From NCBI RefSeq assembly GCF_002368395.1, contig NZ_AP018254.1, positions 4,650,001 to 4,714,000 on the forward strand: DNA of 64,000 bases, written 5' to 3'. Of the stretch, positions 45,908 through 53,985 are shown piece after piece. The stretch's first letter is position 1; every line of letters starts with the position of its first letter. This DNA comes from Calothrix sp. NIES-3974 (GTDB lineage: Bacteria; Cyanobacteriota; Cyanobacteriia; Cyanobacteriales; Nostocaceae). The notes beneath the pieces are model-generated. The model was not told where the DNA came from and searched no databases. It saw nothing but the letters and a program-made list of their open reading frames with translations. A program made the position numbers and the translations under genes.

Positions 45908-46561
45908 ATGAATGTTTTTATAGATTTAGAAAACAGTTGGTACGAATTTTTGCGAAATGTAAATACTGAGGATGTTCATTACCATCCAGCAGTAGAAATT
46001 TACAAAATAATTGCTCGTGCTTACGGTAATTCAAGTCGCTTTTACCATAACTTGACCCATATTAAGGATGTTTTGCAATCAATCCAACTTCTCCATAAAT
46101 ACGGACAGGATTTAACCTCACTGAAGTTTGCTGCCTGGTTTCATGATATAGTTTACAATCCTAAATGGAACAATAATGAAGCTAAAAGTGCTAAATTTGC
46201 CAGGGTTTGTTTACAAAAGTTATCCGTTGATGAAAGTATCATCCATCGTGTGAGTGAGTTGATTTTATTAACCCAGCATCATCGGGTTGATAGCAATGAT
46301 ATTGATGGGCAAATATTATTAGATGCGGATTTAGCGATTTTGGGTAGTGATTGGTCAAAATATCGGCTGTATGCTCAAAATATTCGCCGGGAATATAGTT
46401 GGGTAAGTGATGATAATTATATCCTTGCTAGAAAAGCGATTTTAGCAAAATTTTTGGCACGTCCACAAATTTATTTTTTCCTAGAAGAATTGGAAGTAAC
46501 TGCACGTCAGAATATGCTTTATGAGTATCATAATATCAATAAAAAAGCCCAGTTGAGTTAA
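45908..46561 (+). CDS. HD-domain metal-dependent phosphohydrolase
   Basis: A 217-residue predicted phosphohydrolase of the HD superfamily. The metal site comes from RFYHNLTHIKDVL, AAWFHDIVYNP (the HD pair), LILLTQHH and DADLAILG, in the usual order. Nucleotide or ppGpp-like substrates are possible, but none is indicated. The stop codon lies inside a hairpin that serves as terminator for the converging hspA gene. Confidence 0.88.
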   Translation: MNVFIDLENSWYEFLRNVNTEDVHYHPAVEIYKIIARAYGNSSRFYHNLTHIKDVLQSIQLLHKYGQDLTSLKFAAWFHDIVYNPKWNNNEAKSAKFARVCLQKLSVDESIIHRVSELILLTQHHRVDSNDIDGQILLDADLAILGSDWSKYRLYAQNIRREYSWVSDDNYILARKAILAKFLARPQIYFFLEELEVTARQNMLYEYHNINKKAQLS

Positions 46562-46571
46562 CAACTAGGCT
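46540..46571 (-). terminator. hspA terminator inside the HD-gene end
   Basis: AGCCCAGTTG / CAACTAGGCT stem (46546-46571), followed on the minus strand by TTTTTT. It overlaps the last codons and stop of the convergent HD gene; the stop codon falls in the loop. Confidence 0.65.
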
Positions 46572-46631
46572 GTAATATCACTCTGTCACACTAATTACGG
46601 TTCGCCAAAACCTTTGTCATCCTATCAAACT

Positions 46632-47045
46632 TTAATTTTCACCTAAGCTGACTTTGACAACTTTATTTTTTTCCTCTTCAGCTTTAGGTAAGGTCAAATT
46701 CAAAATACCGTTTTTATATTCAGCAGTCACATTGGTATTTTGAACCTTAGTTTTCAGGGGAATTACCCGTTGATATTTACCATAGTAAAACTCGGAGTGA
46801 GTACCTTCTTGATGCTCAGTTTTACGTTCAGCAACTACTTTAACTGCATCCTTGGTAACTTCGATATCAACATCTTTCGCTTCCATTCCCGGTAGTTCTA
46901 ATTTCAGGTGTAAAGCATCTTCTGTTTCCGTCAATTCAGCTGCGGGAACTCGAAAAGATGGTGTTTGTAAATCTTCAAATAACCGGTCAATTTGACGTTG
47001 AATAGCGTTCATTTCTGCCCAAGGGTTGTAACGTACAATAGCCAT
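46632..47045 (-). CDS. hspA: small heat-shock protein (Hsp20 family)
   Basis: A 137-residue alpha-crystallin-type chaperone that holds unfolding proteins and, in cyanobacteria, also protects thylakoid membranes. N-terminal MAIVRYNPWAEMNAIQRQIDRLF; core alpha-crystallin domain from about residue 32 (LPGMEAKDVDIEVTKDAVKV, RVIPLKTKV), ending with YKNGILNLTLPKAEEE, which holds the A-x-x-x-n-GvL-type signature. No CIRCE inverted repeat is visible upstream, so HrcA control is not supported. The terminator is well defined. Confidence 0.95.
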   Translation of the reverse strand: MAIVRYNPWAEMNAIQRQIDRLFEDLQTPSFRVPAAELTETEDALHLKLELPGMEAKDVDIEVTKDAVKVVAERKTEHQEGTHSEFYYGKYQRVIPLKTKVQNTNVTAEYKNGILNLTLPKAEEEKNKVVKVSLGEN

Positions 47046-47522
47046 AATTTTTAACTCCTCGTTTTACCTGTTTGCTTGAGATTTAATTTGTTTCTTTGAT
47101 TCCTATATTAGTGATGATTCAAAGGTGTGTAAATTCGGCTTTTATCACCTATTAATTGATGAATACCGACCAATTAATCAGGGGAATTAGTCGGTTCGGT
47201 AAACTGGAAAAACTTGGGTACGGTTAACTTGATTTTGGATTATGGATTATGGATTTTGGATTATCCTTTGGTCGATCCGCTACAGGTCTATTAGATGAAT
47301 CTCAGCAACTCGTTAACATTGAAGATTATGAGATTGCTTCATCGTTCCTCTTCGCTTCGGACAACTTGGTTATGTGCAACTTTATATTAAAACGGTATAA
47401 GGTTAAAATTTGAATATCAAAAATAGGGGTAAACATTTGTTCACCCCTACTGGCAATAATTAATCTACCCAATCTACCGATTCAAAACCTTTTGACAGAC
47501 GTAACATGTTACGTCTCTATCT
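47046..47522. other. intergenic upstream of hspA
   Basis: About 475 bp between recA and hspA (both minus). Contains a GATTTTGGATTATGGATTAT composite (about 47231-47290), a palindrome (47494-47520) and no gene. The hspA promoter should lie in 47046-47200. Confidence 0.5.
47494..47520. repeat. dispersed palindrome, TAACATGTTA core
   Basis: GACAGACG-TAACATGTTA-CGTCTCTAT, touching the recA stop codon from downstream; the recA transcript would end in it. Confidence 0.7.
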
Positions 47523-48611
47523 TCATTCTTCATCGATAAAATCATCCATATCCTCATCCTCCTCTTCATCCTCCATACTTCGATTAACCGAATTCGCGGA
47601 CACAACCGCACCTAAATCCAGTTTTTCCCGTACCTTGACTTTGATTTCTTCAATCAACTCTGGACGTTCTTCCAAATACTTAATCGCATTATCCCGTCCT
47701 TGGGAAATATTCTCACCGTTGTAACTATACCAAGCACCCTTACGGGTCAAAATATTCGTCTCTTCCGCCAAGTCAACGATACATCCCAGGGTAGAAATAC
47801 CCTTACCAAAAATCACGTCAAACTCTGCAATCCGAAAGGGTGGTGCTACTTTGTTTTTTGCCACCTTCACCTTCACGCGAATTCCAAATTCCTCGGTTCC
47901 CTTTTTCAATGTTTGAATGCGTCGAATATCCAAACGCACCGAAGCATAATACTTTAACGCTTGTCCACCAGTGGTGGTCTCCGGATTACCATAACTAACA
48001 CCTATTTTTTGCCGCAACTGGTTAATAAACAACACAGTGCAACCAGATTTACCAATGTTACCAGTAATTTTACGTAGCGCCTGACTCATCAAACGAGCCT
48101 GCAAACCCACGTGGGAATCACCCATTTCCCCTTCAATCTCTGCACGGGGTACAAGGGCAGCCACGGAGTCAATCACTACCAAATCCACCGCCGCTGACCG
48201 AACTAATTGGTCAACGATTTCTAAAGCCGCTTCTCCCGTATCTGGTTGGGATACCAGCAAATTATCTGTATCCACACCGATGGCAGCCGCATAGGTGGGG
48301 TCTAGAGCGTGTTCCGCATCAACAAACGCAGCAATTCCACCATTTCTTTGAACTTCCGCGATCGCATGGAGAGCCACCGTTGTTTTGGCCGAACTTTCCG
48401 GCCCATAAATCTCCACAACCCGACCCTTGGGAATTCCTCCACCCAAAGCTAAATCTAATGTTAACGCACCACTGGATATTGTTTCCACCTTCATCCGGGT
48501 AGCATCACCTAACCGCATGATTGTACCCTTACCAAAGGTCTTCTCGATTTGGTTGAGTACCATGTTCAGCGCTTTTTGCCTTCCTGCGTTATCTGTGGTA
48601 TTTACAGCCAT
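47523..48611 (-). CDS. recA: recombinase RecA (Walker A variant)
   Basis: Strand-exchange and SOS coprotease protein, 362 residues. All family blocks are present: [39 protein letters not shown], the L2 region [17 protein letters not shown], and the acidic tail [16 protein letters not shown]. The Walker A reads GPESSAKT (residues 70-77): Ala75 replaces the near-universal glycine before the catalytic Lys76. The codon is GCC where GGC would be Gly. The rest is intact and well conserved, so the gene is not decaying. The upstream region has an inverted repeat GTTCT-TAT-AGAAC. Confidence 0.96.
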   Translation of the reverse strand: MAVNTTDNAGRQKALNMVLNQIEKTFGKGTIMRLGDATRMKVETISSGALTLDLALGGGIPKGRVVEIYGPESSAKTTVALHAIAEVQRNGGIAAFVDAEHALDPTYAAAIGVDTDNLLVSQPDTGEAALEIVDQLVRSAAVDLVVIDSVAALVPRAEIEGEMGDSHVGLQARLMSQALRKITGNIGKSGCTVLFINQLRQKIGVSYGNPETTTGGQALKYYASVRLDIRRIQTLKKGTEEFGIRVKVKVAKNKVAPPFRIAEFDVIFGKGISTLGCIVDLAEETNILTRKGAWYSYNGENISQGRDNAIKYLEERPELIEEIKVKVREKLDLGAVVSANSVNRSMEDEEEDEDMDDFIDEE

Positions 48612-48651
48612 TCTCGCCTCGAAAATATATAAAGTTCAGGAGCTATATGCT

Positions 48652-48666
48652 AGTTCTTATAGAACG
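48652..48666. promoter_or_regulatory. small inverted repeat upstream of recA
   Basis: GTTCT-TAT-AGAAC, about 45 bp before the recA start. It could be an operator, but it does not match the cyanobacterial LexA box or the Gram-positive GAAC-N4-GTTC box; low confidence. Confidence 0.25.
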
Positions 48667-48913
48667 AATATACTATTTTAACCGCAAAATGCTCGATTAA
48701 TATGACTTAATTTGAAAAATTTGACAACATCCTAGCGCGATCGCAACTAAATAGGTGTAGTTCATGGAAACTATGATAGTCTGTAATCACGGTGGCAGAA
48801 AAATTTTACACTCAAAACTTTTTACTCCCATCATAGTCTGTAATCGCTCAGAAAATTTGAGATTTTGGATTTTAGATTTGGGAAGAGGAAAGTCGCTTGC
48901 TTGTAAATAGGGA

Positions 48914-48942
48914 GTGCAGACGACCCGTCGGGTCGTCTGTAC
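48914..48942. repeat. dispersed palindrome, ACCCGTCGGGT core
   Basis: GTGCAGACG-ACCCGTCGGGT-CGTCTGTAC, upstream of xseA. Confidence 0.75.
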
Positions 48943-48946
48943 TCCT

Positions 48947-48971
48947 GAGACGCGATATATCGCCTCTGTAC
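48947..48971. repeat. dispersed palindrome, GATATATC core, adjacent
   Basis: GAGACGCGATATATCGCCTCTGTAC, five bases after the previous palindrome but with the other core type: two core classes side by side. Confidence 0.65.
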
Positions 48972-49088
48972 GAATGATTAGTTACATTGTGGTTTTATGT
49001 TTAATTGCACCTACCTACTTAACATAGGGAGTAGGAATGAGTTATTTAGGCGTTTCTCTACGCAACAAGCTCAAGCTACTAGCCCAAT

Positions 49089-49150
49089 CTCAAATCCATA
49101 GACGCAACCAGTGCGGTTTCTCGCAGAGTAATCCCAAATCCAAAATCCCA
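49089..49150 (+). repeat. CCAAAATC composite abutting xseA start
   Basis: TCTCAAATCCATAGACGCAA, GTGCGGTTTCTCGCAGAG, TAATCCCAAATCCAAAATCC, ending one base before the ATG at 49151. Confidence 0.7.
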
Positions 49151-50365
49151 ATGACTTCCCAAACCCCAAATCAAGCAATCTCCGTGGCTGGCTTAACTGA
49201 GTATATTCAGGCACTGTTGGAACAGGATCCGATTTTGCATCAAGTTTGGGTGACAGGGGAGGTTTCCAGTGCCAACCATCACCGCGTAGGTTTATTTTTT
49301 ACCCTGCAAGACCCCGATAACGGTGCCTCGATTCGTTGTGTAGTTTGGCAGGGAATGATGAGTAAATTATCCCAACAACCCCAAATTGGCGAACGGGTAA
49401 TTATTTTAGGTTCCCTGCGTTTGTATCCCCAACGGGGTGAGTACCAGTTGCAGGTGTGGCAAGTGTTACCCGATGGAGTGGGTTTACAAGCCCTGCGCTT
49501 TCAACAACTGAAAAATCGTCTTCAGGCAGAAGGTTTATTCGCTCCTGAACGCAAACGTTCCCTACCCGTCCATCCCCATACTATCGGCGTTGTCACCTCC
49601 CCTACCGCAGCTGCTTGGGGTGACATGCAAAAAACTTGGCGATCGCGTTATCCTGGTTTACGGGTAATTTTTGCCCCTGCCACGGTTCAAGGAGATACAG
49701 CCCCCCAATCAATTGTCCAAGCCATCCAACGTATCGAACGCGATCGCCGAGCCGAAGTATTAATTGTGGCACGGGGTGGGGGAGCGGTGGAAGAATTGGC
49801 TTGTTTTAATGATGAGTTAGTAGTCAGAGCGATCGCAACTTGTTCTATTCCCGTAATTACCGGGATTGGTCATGAACGGGACGAGTCCCTGGCCGATTTA
49901 GCCGCCGACGTTTCTGTGCATACCCCTACTGCGGCCGCAGAATTAGTGGTTCCAGCCCTTGCGGATTTATACCGACAACATCAGCATCGAATAGAGCAGT
50001 TAATTGGTGCAGTAGAGCAAGTTTATAGCCAGCAACAAATGCACCTGACAAAAATGCGCGATCGCTTAAATCGTATTCATCCCGATAAGTTAGTTAAGCA
50101 GGAACTCACAAACCTACAATGGCAACGTCAGCGCCTACTACAAATAGTTTCTAGCCAATTAAAACAGCAAAGCCAGCATTTGAAAATGTTACGGGAAAAA
50201 CTCACCGTCCTTGACCCTAATGCCGTATTAAAGCGCGGCTATGCCCTTGTACGCAATCAAAATGGTGATATTATCCGTACTGCAACAGACGTGGAAATTA
50301 ATGAGGAGTTAATCCTATCATTGGGCAAAGGCAAAATTAAAGTCCGAGTAGAAGATTATCAATAA
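49151..50365 (+). CDS. xseA: exodeoxyribonuclease VII large subunit
   Basis: Catalytic subunit of ExoVII, which degrades single-stranded DNA into oligonucleotides from both ends. About 404 residues: N-terminal OB fold (VAGLTEYIQALLEQDPILHQVWVTGEVSS, IRCVVWQGMM), catalytic domain (TIGVVTSPTAAAWGDM, VLIVARGGGAVEELACFNDE, ITGIGHERDESLADLAADVSVHTPTAAAE) and a C-terminal coiled coil. The true start is the ATG at 49151; the longer frame from 49037 translates a dispersed repeat. The small subunit gene xseB is not found downstream; instead a tandem repeat begins three bases after the stop. Confidence 0.95.
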   Translation: MTSQTPNQAISVAGLTEYIQALLEQDPILHQVWVTGEVSSANHHRVGLFFTLQDPDNGASIRCVVWQGMMSKLSQQPQIGERVIILGSLRLYPQRGEYQLQVWQVLPDGVGLQALRFQQLKNRLQAEGLFAPERKRSLPVHPHTIGVVTSPTAAAWGDMQKTWRSRYPGLRVIFAPATVQGDTAPQSIVQAIQRIERDRRAEVLIVARGGGAVEELACFNDELVVRAIATCSIPVITGIGHERDESLADLAADVSVHTPTAAAELVVPALADLYRQHQHRIEQLIGAVEQVYSQQQMHLTKMRDRLNRIHPDKLVKQELTNLQWQRQRLLQIVSSQLKQQSQHLKMLREKLTVLDPNAVLKRGYALVRNQNGDIIRTATDVEINEELILSLGKGKIKVRVEDYQ

Positions 50366-50367
50366 CT

Positions 50368-50395
50368 GTAGAGACGACCCGTCGGGTCGTCTCTA
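50368..50395. repeat. dispersed palindrome at the head of a tandem array
   Basis: GTAGAGACG-ACCCGTCGGGT-CGTCTCTA, three bases after the xseA stop. Its right arm is the source of the units in the array that follows. Confidence 0.75.
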
Positions 50396-50396
50396 A

Positions 50397-50550
50397 ATCG
50401 GGTCGTCTTTATGTCGGGTCACCTCTACATCGGGTCGTCTTTATGTCGGGTCACCTCTACATCGGGTCGTCTTTATGTCGGGTCACCTCTACATCGGGTC
50501 GTCTCTAAATCGGGTCGTCTTTATGTCGGGTCACCTCTACATCGGGTGTC
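50397..50550 (+). repeat. 32-bp tandem repeat array
   Basis: Three contiguous perfect 32-bp units (50397-50428, 50429-50460, 50461-50492), a 16-bp partial unit, then a fourth full unit (50509-50540) and a trailing fragment. Each unit is ATCGGGTCGTCTTT followed by ATGTCGGGTCACCTCTAC, that is, two half-palindromes in tandem. No spacers, so not a CRISPR. It lies between convergent xseA and the KaiB-like gene. Confidence 0.85.
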
Positions 50551-50551
50551 C

Positions 50552-51322
50552 CTACTCCCTAACCCCACCAACCTGCAACATCTGCAAAATTCGCTCCGCA
50601 CTCTCCAGATTACCAATAATACGACGCATAGGAGGCGGAAACACCTTCACCAAGGTTGGTGTCGCCGAAACCTGATTAATTTCGGCTTGGTCAGGATGGG
50701 TAAGGACATCAACCACCTTTAATGTGTAGGGATGACTTAAATGCTTTTCTAGCAACTCGTGGAGAGTTTGCAAAATTCTTTCGGTATGGAGTGTGTGTCC
50801 AGCAATAAATAACCTTAAAACATAACCTTGACCGCTGAATTCTGTTTGTGGTGATACCACCAGAGCAGATTCCGGATTTACAGATGGTTCCGGAATATTA
50901 ACTTTGACCACCAAGTTGTGATTTTCCCACAGAGGGGCAAAGGTAGCACGATAGGTAGATAATACAATCGGATCACATACCCCCTCTTGCCAAGGTGCAG
51001 GTTGCCAAGAAATATTATCAGTTTCAAAAATAATGTTGAGTAAGGATTGATAGGGAAGAAGGGGAGGATATGCTTCAGCAAAAGTGTGAATTTTTTGGGT
51101 ACGAGGGTCTAACCAATGGTCAATGGTCGCAGTATAACAGGGAACAAGAAAATGGGGTGGTTCGGGTAATCCCAAGATTTCCTGTAATGATGCACACAAA
51201 TGTAAATGCCATCGTCCCTGTTTACTAGGGTCAATACAGTAAATCAAATCACCACCAGGGGTAAGCAAGGCTATACCCTTATATAATTGGGGATTTTTTG
51301 CGGGGGAGGTGAACGGTGTCAA
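50552..51322 (-). CDS. protein with C-terminal KaiB-like domain
   Basis: 256 residues. The C-terminal ~90 residues match KaiB: YVLRLFIAGHTLHTERILQTLHELLEK, YTLKVVDVLTHPDQAEINQVSATPTLVK and PPPMRRIIGNLESAERIL. The diagnostic ATPTL-x-K-x3-PPP-x-R-x-IIG-x-L is complete. Residues 1-160 form a separate soluble domain that I do not recognise (LLTPGGDLIYCIDPSKQGRW, HFLVPCYTATIDHWLDP, FAPLWENHNLVVKVNIPEP). KaiB is the fold-switching clock protein; SasA has a KaiB-like domain at its N-terminus, here it is at the C-terminus and without a kinase. TTG start. Downstream of pilT on the same strand with a palindrome between. A clock link is inference. Confidence 0.8.
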   Translation of the reverse strand: MTPFTSPAKNPQLYKGIALLTPGGDLIYCIDPSKQGRWHLHLCASLQEILGLPEPPHFLVPCYTATIDHWLDPRTQKIHTFAEAYPPLLPYQSLLNIIFETDNISWQPAPWQEGVCDPIVLSTYRATFAPLWENHNLVVKVNIPEPSVNPESALVVSPQTEFSGQGYVLRLFIAGHTLHTERILQTLHELLEKHLSHPYTLKVVDVLTHPDQAEINQVSATPTLVKVFPPPMRRIIGNLESAERILQMLQVGGVRE

Positions 51323-51357
51323 TGGATTTTGGATTTTAGATTTTTGATTTTTGATTG
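51323..51357 (-). repeat. CCAAAATC array abutting the KaiB-like start
   Basis: On the minus strand: AATCAAAAATCAAAAATC, then TAAAATCCAAAATCCA, ending next to the TTG start at 51322. Confidence 0.65.
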
Positions 51358-51361
51358 ACCT

Positions 51362-51390
51362 GTAGAGACGACCCGTCAGGTCGTCTCTAC
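51362..51390. repeat. dispersed palindrome, ACCCGTCAGGT core
   Basis: GTAGAGACG-ACCCGTCAGGT-CGTCTCTAC, 30 bp after the pilT stop; a candidate hairpin between pilT and the KaiB-like gene. Confidence 0.7.
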
Positions 51391-51420
51391 GGGGATTTTC
51401 CCAACAATAAATAATCCGAA

Positions 51421-52725
51421 TTACACCCGTCCGCGCAGGAATTGGGCCATTTCGTTGGGTGTTGGAGACATTTCCAGGGCTGTTTCTTCGGTAATTCTCC
51501 CTTCCTGGTACAAATTAAACAGTGATTGGTTCATGGTAATCATGCCATCAAAGCTTGCTTGTTTCATTAATTCCGTAATTTCATCGTACTTACCGTCTTT
51601 AATCCAGTCTTTGACTGCATCTGTATTAATGAGAATATCGTGGAATGCAGCCCGTTTACCATCGGTTGTCCGACATAAACCTTGAGCAATTACAGCCACC
51701 AAGGATTCCGATATCGCCACCCGCATTGCATCCTGTTCTTCCCCAGAATACAGGTTCAAAATCCGCTCAATTGTCTTCACCGCACTGTTGGTGTGCAGGG
51801 TTCCCATAACCAAGTGTCCTGTTTGGGCTGCTTTTAAGGCTGTGTTCACCGTTTCCTTGTCCCGCATCTCCCCCACGAGAATCACGTCTGGGTCTTCCCG
51901 GAGGGAGGCTTTGAGGGCATTATCGAATTTACGGGTGTGTACTCCCACTTCCCTTTGTTTAATTAGGGATTTTTTACTTTGGTGGACAAACTCGATCGGG
52001 TCTTCAATAGTAATGATATGACGCGGCATCTCTTGATTCATATAATCTACCATTGCCGCCATTGTTGTTGATTTCCCGGAACCAGTTGGTCCTGTCACCA
52101 ATATCAATCCTTTGTGGTAATGACAAACATCCCGGAATACGGGGGGTAAACGCAATTCGTCAATGGTAAGAATTTTCAACGGAATTAGTCGCATCACCAT
52201 CGCATAACCCCGTAGGGAATCGAAGACGTTGATCCGTACTCGAGCAAAATCATATTGGGTCGCACCGTCAAATTCTAAATCCTGCTCAAATCGCTTTACT
52301 TCCTCCGGTGTTAATGCTTCATGCAACCAACCCATGAATACTTCTTTGGTGGTGACGGGATAATTAGTGGTTTCAATTTCCCCCCGATTCCGGAAACGGG
52401 GTACTTCGCCAACCCCTAAATGCACGTCTGAAAACCCTTTGTCGTAGGCTTCACGAATTAAACTGGCAAAGGTTAATCCTCCAGGTGCGGCTTTTACTGT
52501 CGCTGGGGTCGGTGGTGTTCCGGGTCGATGAGCTGGAGCAGCTACTGGTGTGGATGGTGTTACTGCTCCCCCACTGCGGTTGGTTCCTGATAAATCCAGG
52601 GTTTGGGTCGCTTGACGTTGGGTAGCTCCTACTGGTGGAGGTGGGGGTGGTGCTGGTGGTGCGGTGGGAACTTTACGAGTTGGCATGGTGGGTGTCACAC
52701 CTGATGGTCTTTGTGTTTCTGTCAT
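51421..52725 (-). CDS. pilT: twitching motility ATPase PilT
   Basis: A hexameric cytoplasmic ATPase that powers type IV pilus retraction (phototaxis or hormogonium gliding, DNA uptake). 434 residues: an N-terminal ~75-residue Pro/Ala/Thr-rich, probably disordered extension (APPAPPPPPPVGA), then SLIREAYDKGFSDVHLGVGE, Walker A GPTGSGKST, Asp box HIITIEDPIEFVH, Walker B DPDVILVGEMRD, and the His box TGHLVMGTLHTNSA. The C-terminal retraction motif region (AIAQGL-like, here VIAQGLCR) is intact. pilB and pilC are not adjacent. Confidence 0.96.
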   Translation of the reverse strand: MTETQRPSGVTPTMPTRKVPTAPPAPPPPPPVGATQRQATQTLDLSGTNRSGGAVTPSTPVAAPAHRPGTPPTPATVKAAPGGLTFASLIREAYDKGFSDVHLGVGEVPRFRNRGEIETTNYPVTTKEVFMGWLHEALTPEEVKRFEQDLEFDGATQYDFARVRINVFDSLRGYAMVMRLIPLKILTIDELRLPPVFRDVCHYHKGLILVTGPTGSGKSTTMAAMVDYMNQEMPRHIITIEDPIEFVHQSKKSLIKQREVGVHTRKFDNALKASLREDPDVILVGEMRDKETVNTALKAAQTGHLVMGTLHTNSAVKTIERILNLYSGEEQDAMRVAISESLVAVIAQGLCRTTDGKRAAFHDILINTDAVKDWIKDGKYDEITELMKQASFDGMITMNQSLFNLYQEGRITEETALEMSPTPNEMAQFLRGRV

Positions 52726-53457
52726 AGTCTTGTGTTAAGTGATTTTGATGGAATTTAGTTGTTTTAGTCTCAGCACTGGCTGTCACCAGTTTTTTGCATG
52801 GCAATCCCGATTTGCAAACAAATGTTGCACAGATGTATCTGCCAGCCATATCAATGGCGTGTCTACTAAGTTGCAAATATTTTTTTGTAACAAAAGTTCA
52901 TCATTTGCAGTTGCCTACAAATCTATTAAACACGGCAAATTCCGGAAATATATTCAGTACATGTATGTAGATTTTGATGTTATTTAAAAAATAGTTACAT
53001 TCGCATGATTACGTACATTAGATTTCTGAGAAATATGAGTCTGATTCCCTGGAAAAATCGCATTAGAAAAACATCTATTTTGCATAAGCTTTCTTGATAC
53101 AAGCTAGTTTTCCCCACCAAAGTCTTTTATGAGAAAACCTGAATATTTTGTAAAGATATGTAAAGGTGACTGGAAAACTCCTGGGAATTCTCAGATTAAT
53201 GAGGACAAAAAAGAGGGTTATACCCCTTAGGATAGATGGCCAAATTGGCTCAGGGAAACTTTTTACGCGGACAGCACCTATTCATATTTATGAGAGATAA
53301 ATTGTAAAGAATATTGAAGAAATGCTCATTTAAGAAATTTGCTTCTATATACTTGAATTCACAAGCGAATTGATCCCCGGTGGCGATCGCGGATCAAAGC
53401 GCATTAAACCAAAGCAGATCCAAACAGTTTTCTGCAATGTATATGGGAGAAAATAAA
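52726..53457. other. long divergent intergenic region
   Basis: About 730 bp between pilT and a small membrane-protein gene. Open frames at 52739-52987 and 52673-52876 have no conserved features. No dispersed repeat recognised. A HIP1-like GCGATCGC occurs at 53382. It should contain two promoters. Confidence 0.5.
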
Positions 53458-53829
53458 ATGGCGTTATCTCAGACTTCCGATTTAGGAAAAGCTTACTCGA
53501 TGTTAATGCTAAAAAGCTTTTTGATTTGGACGTTTACGTTATCTGTATGCTTATTAGTTGTTGGTTTTCCTTTTGTGGTTCTCATGGCCACGGTCGGATG
53601 TCTGTTGTCGGTTGTTTTGCAGTCAGTTATGCCTGTGAGTGCGGTATTGTTCGTTGCTGGTAGTATCTTTTTTATTAATATTGCGGCAGTTATGATTGGT
53701 GCGGGTGTGTTGACAGCAAAAGGAATTCATCCTAGCCAAGTTAAATGGTTGAGTTGGTTGCATGGCGAAAACGAAGAAGTGCAAAGTGCTGTCTATGCAG
53801 CTTGTCCTTTAACCTGTGAAATGAAGTAA
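53458..53829 (+). CDS. small membrane protein of unknown function
   Basis: About 123 residues with three hydrophobic segments (FLIWTFTLSVCLLVVGFPF, VLMATVGCLLSVVL, AVLFVAGSIFFINIAAVMIGAGVL) and a polar C-terminus ending in CPLTCEMK. Not recognised. I choose the ATG at 53458 because GGGAG lies about 10 bases before it; an in-frame start at 53380 adds 26 residues. A strong terminator follows (53954-53975). Confidence 0.6.
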   Translation: MALSQTSDLGKAYSMLMLKSFLIWTFTLSVCLLVVGFPFVVLMATVGCLLSVVLQSVMPVSAVLFVAGSIFFINIAAVMIGAGVLTAKGIHPSQVKWLSWLHGENEEVQSAVYAACPLTCEMK

Positions 53830-53953
53830 TTTTCTTGTAATTTTATCTTTTATCAATTTGAGATTGACTTTACCAAGATATCTCAAGTCAAAATTTTTCC
53901 AGCTTAATACAGTCAAAAAAAGCGCAAAATTCAGTTAGACAATCAGCACATCC

Positions 53954-53975
53954 GCCCGGTCAAGCCGGGCTTTTT
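53954..53975 (+). terminator. Rho-independent terminator
   Basis: GCCCGG-TCAAG-CCGGGC stem followed by TTTTT on the plus strand; ends the transcript of the small membrane protein and lies 11 bp before the clpB stop codon on the other strand. Confidence 0.85.
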
Positions 53976-53985
53976 CGTGCTAATA

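Larger units (their letters stand above)
48612..49150. other. divergent gap between recA and xseA
   Basis: Holds the recA promoter region, a direct repeat of CATAGTCTGTAATC (48834-48847; a close copy at about 48773-48788), two palindromes (48914-48942, 48947-48971) and the repeat composite (49089-49150) that leads into xseA. No gene seen. Confidence 0.55.

Noticed and set aside
47046-47200. CIRCE element upstream of hspA
   Set aside because: No TTAGCACTC...GAGTGCTAA inverted repeat is present.
48652-48666. LexA box of recA
   Set aside because: GTTCT-TAT-AGAAC is an inverted repeat but does not match the known cyanobacterial or Gram-positive LexA sites, so only listed as a weak candidate.
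49037-49150. Upstream start of xseA
   Set aside because: The extra 38 codons lie in a CCAAAATC repeat composite and are not part of the ExoVII family.
50397-50550. CRISPR array
   Set aside because: The 32-bp units are contiguous, without unique spacers, and derive from the local palindrome; no cas gene is near.
50411-50722. Protein-coding frame with repeated SGHLYIGS-type sequence
   Set aside because: It is only the translation of the 32-bp tandem array and then runs antisense through the KaiB-like gene.
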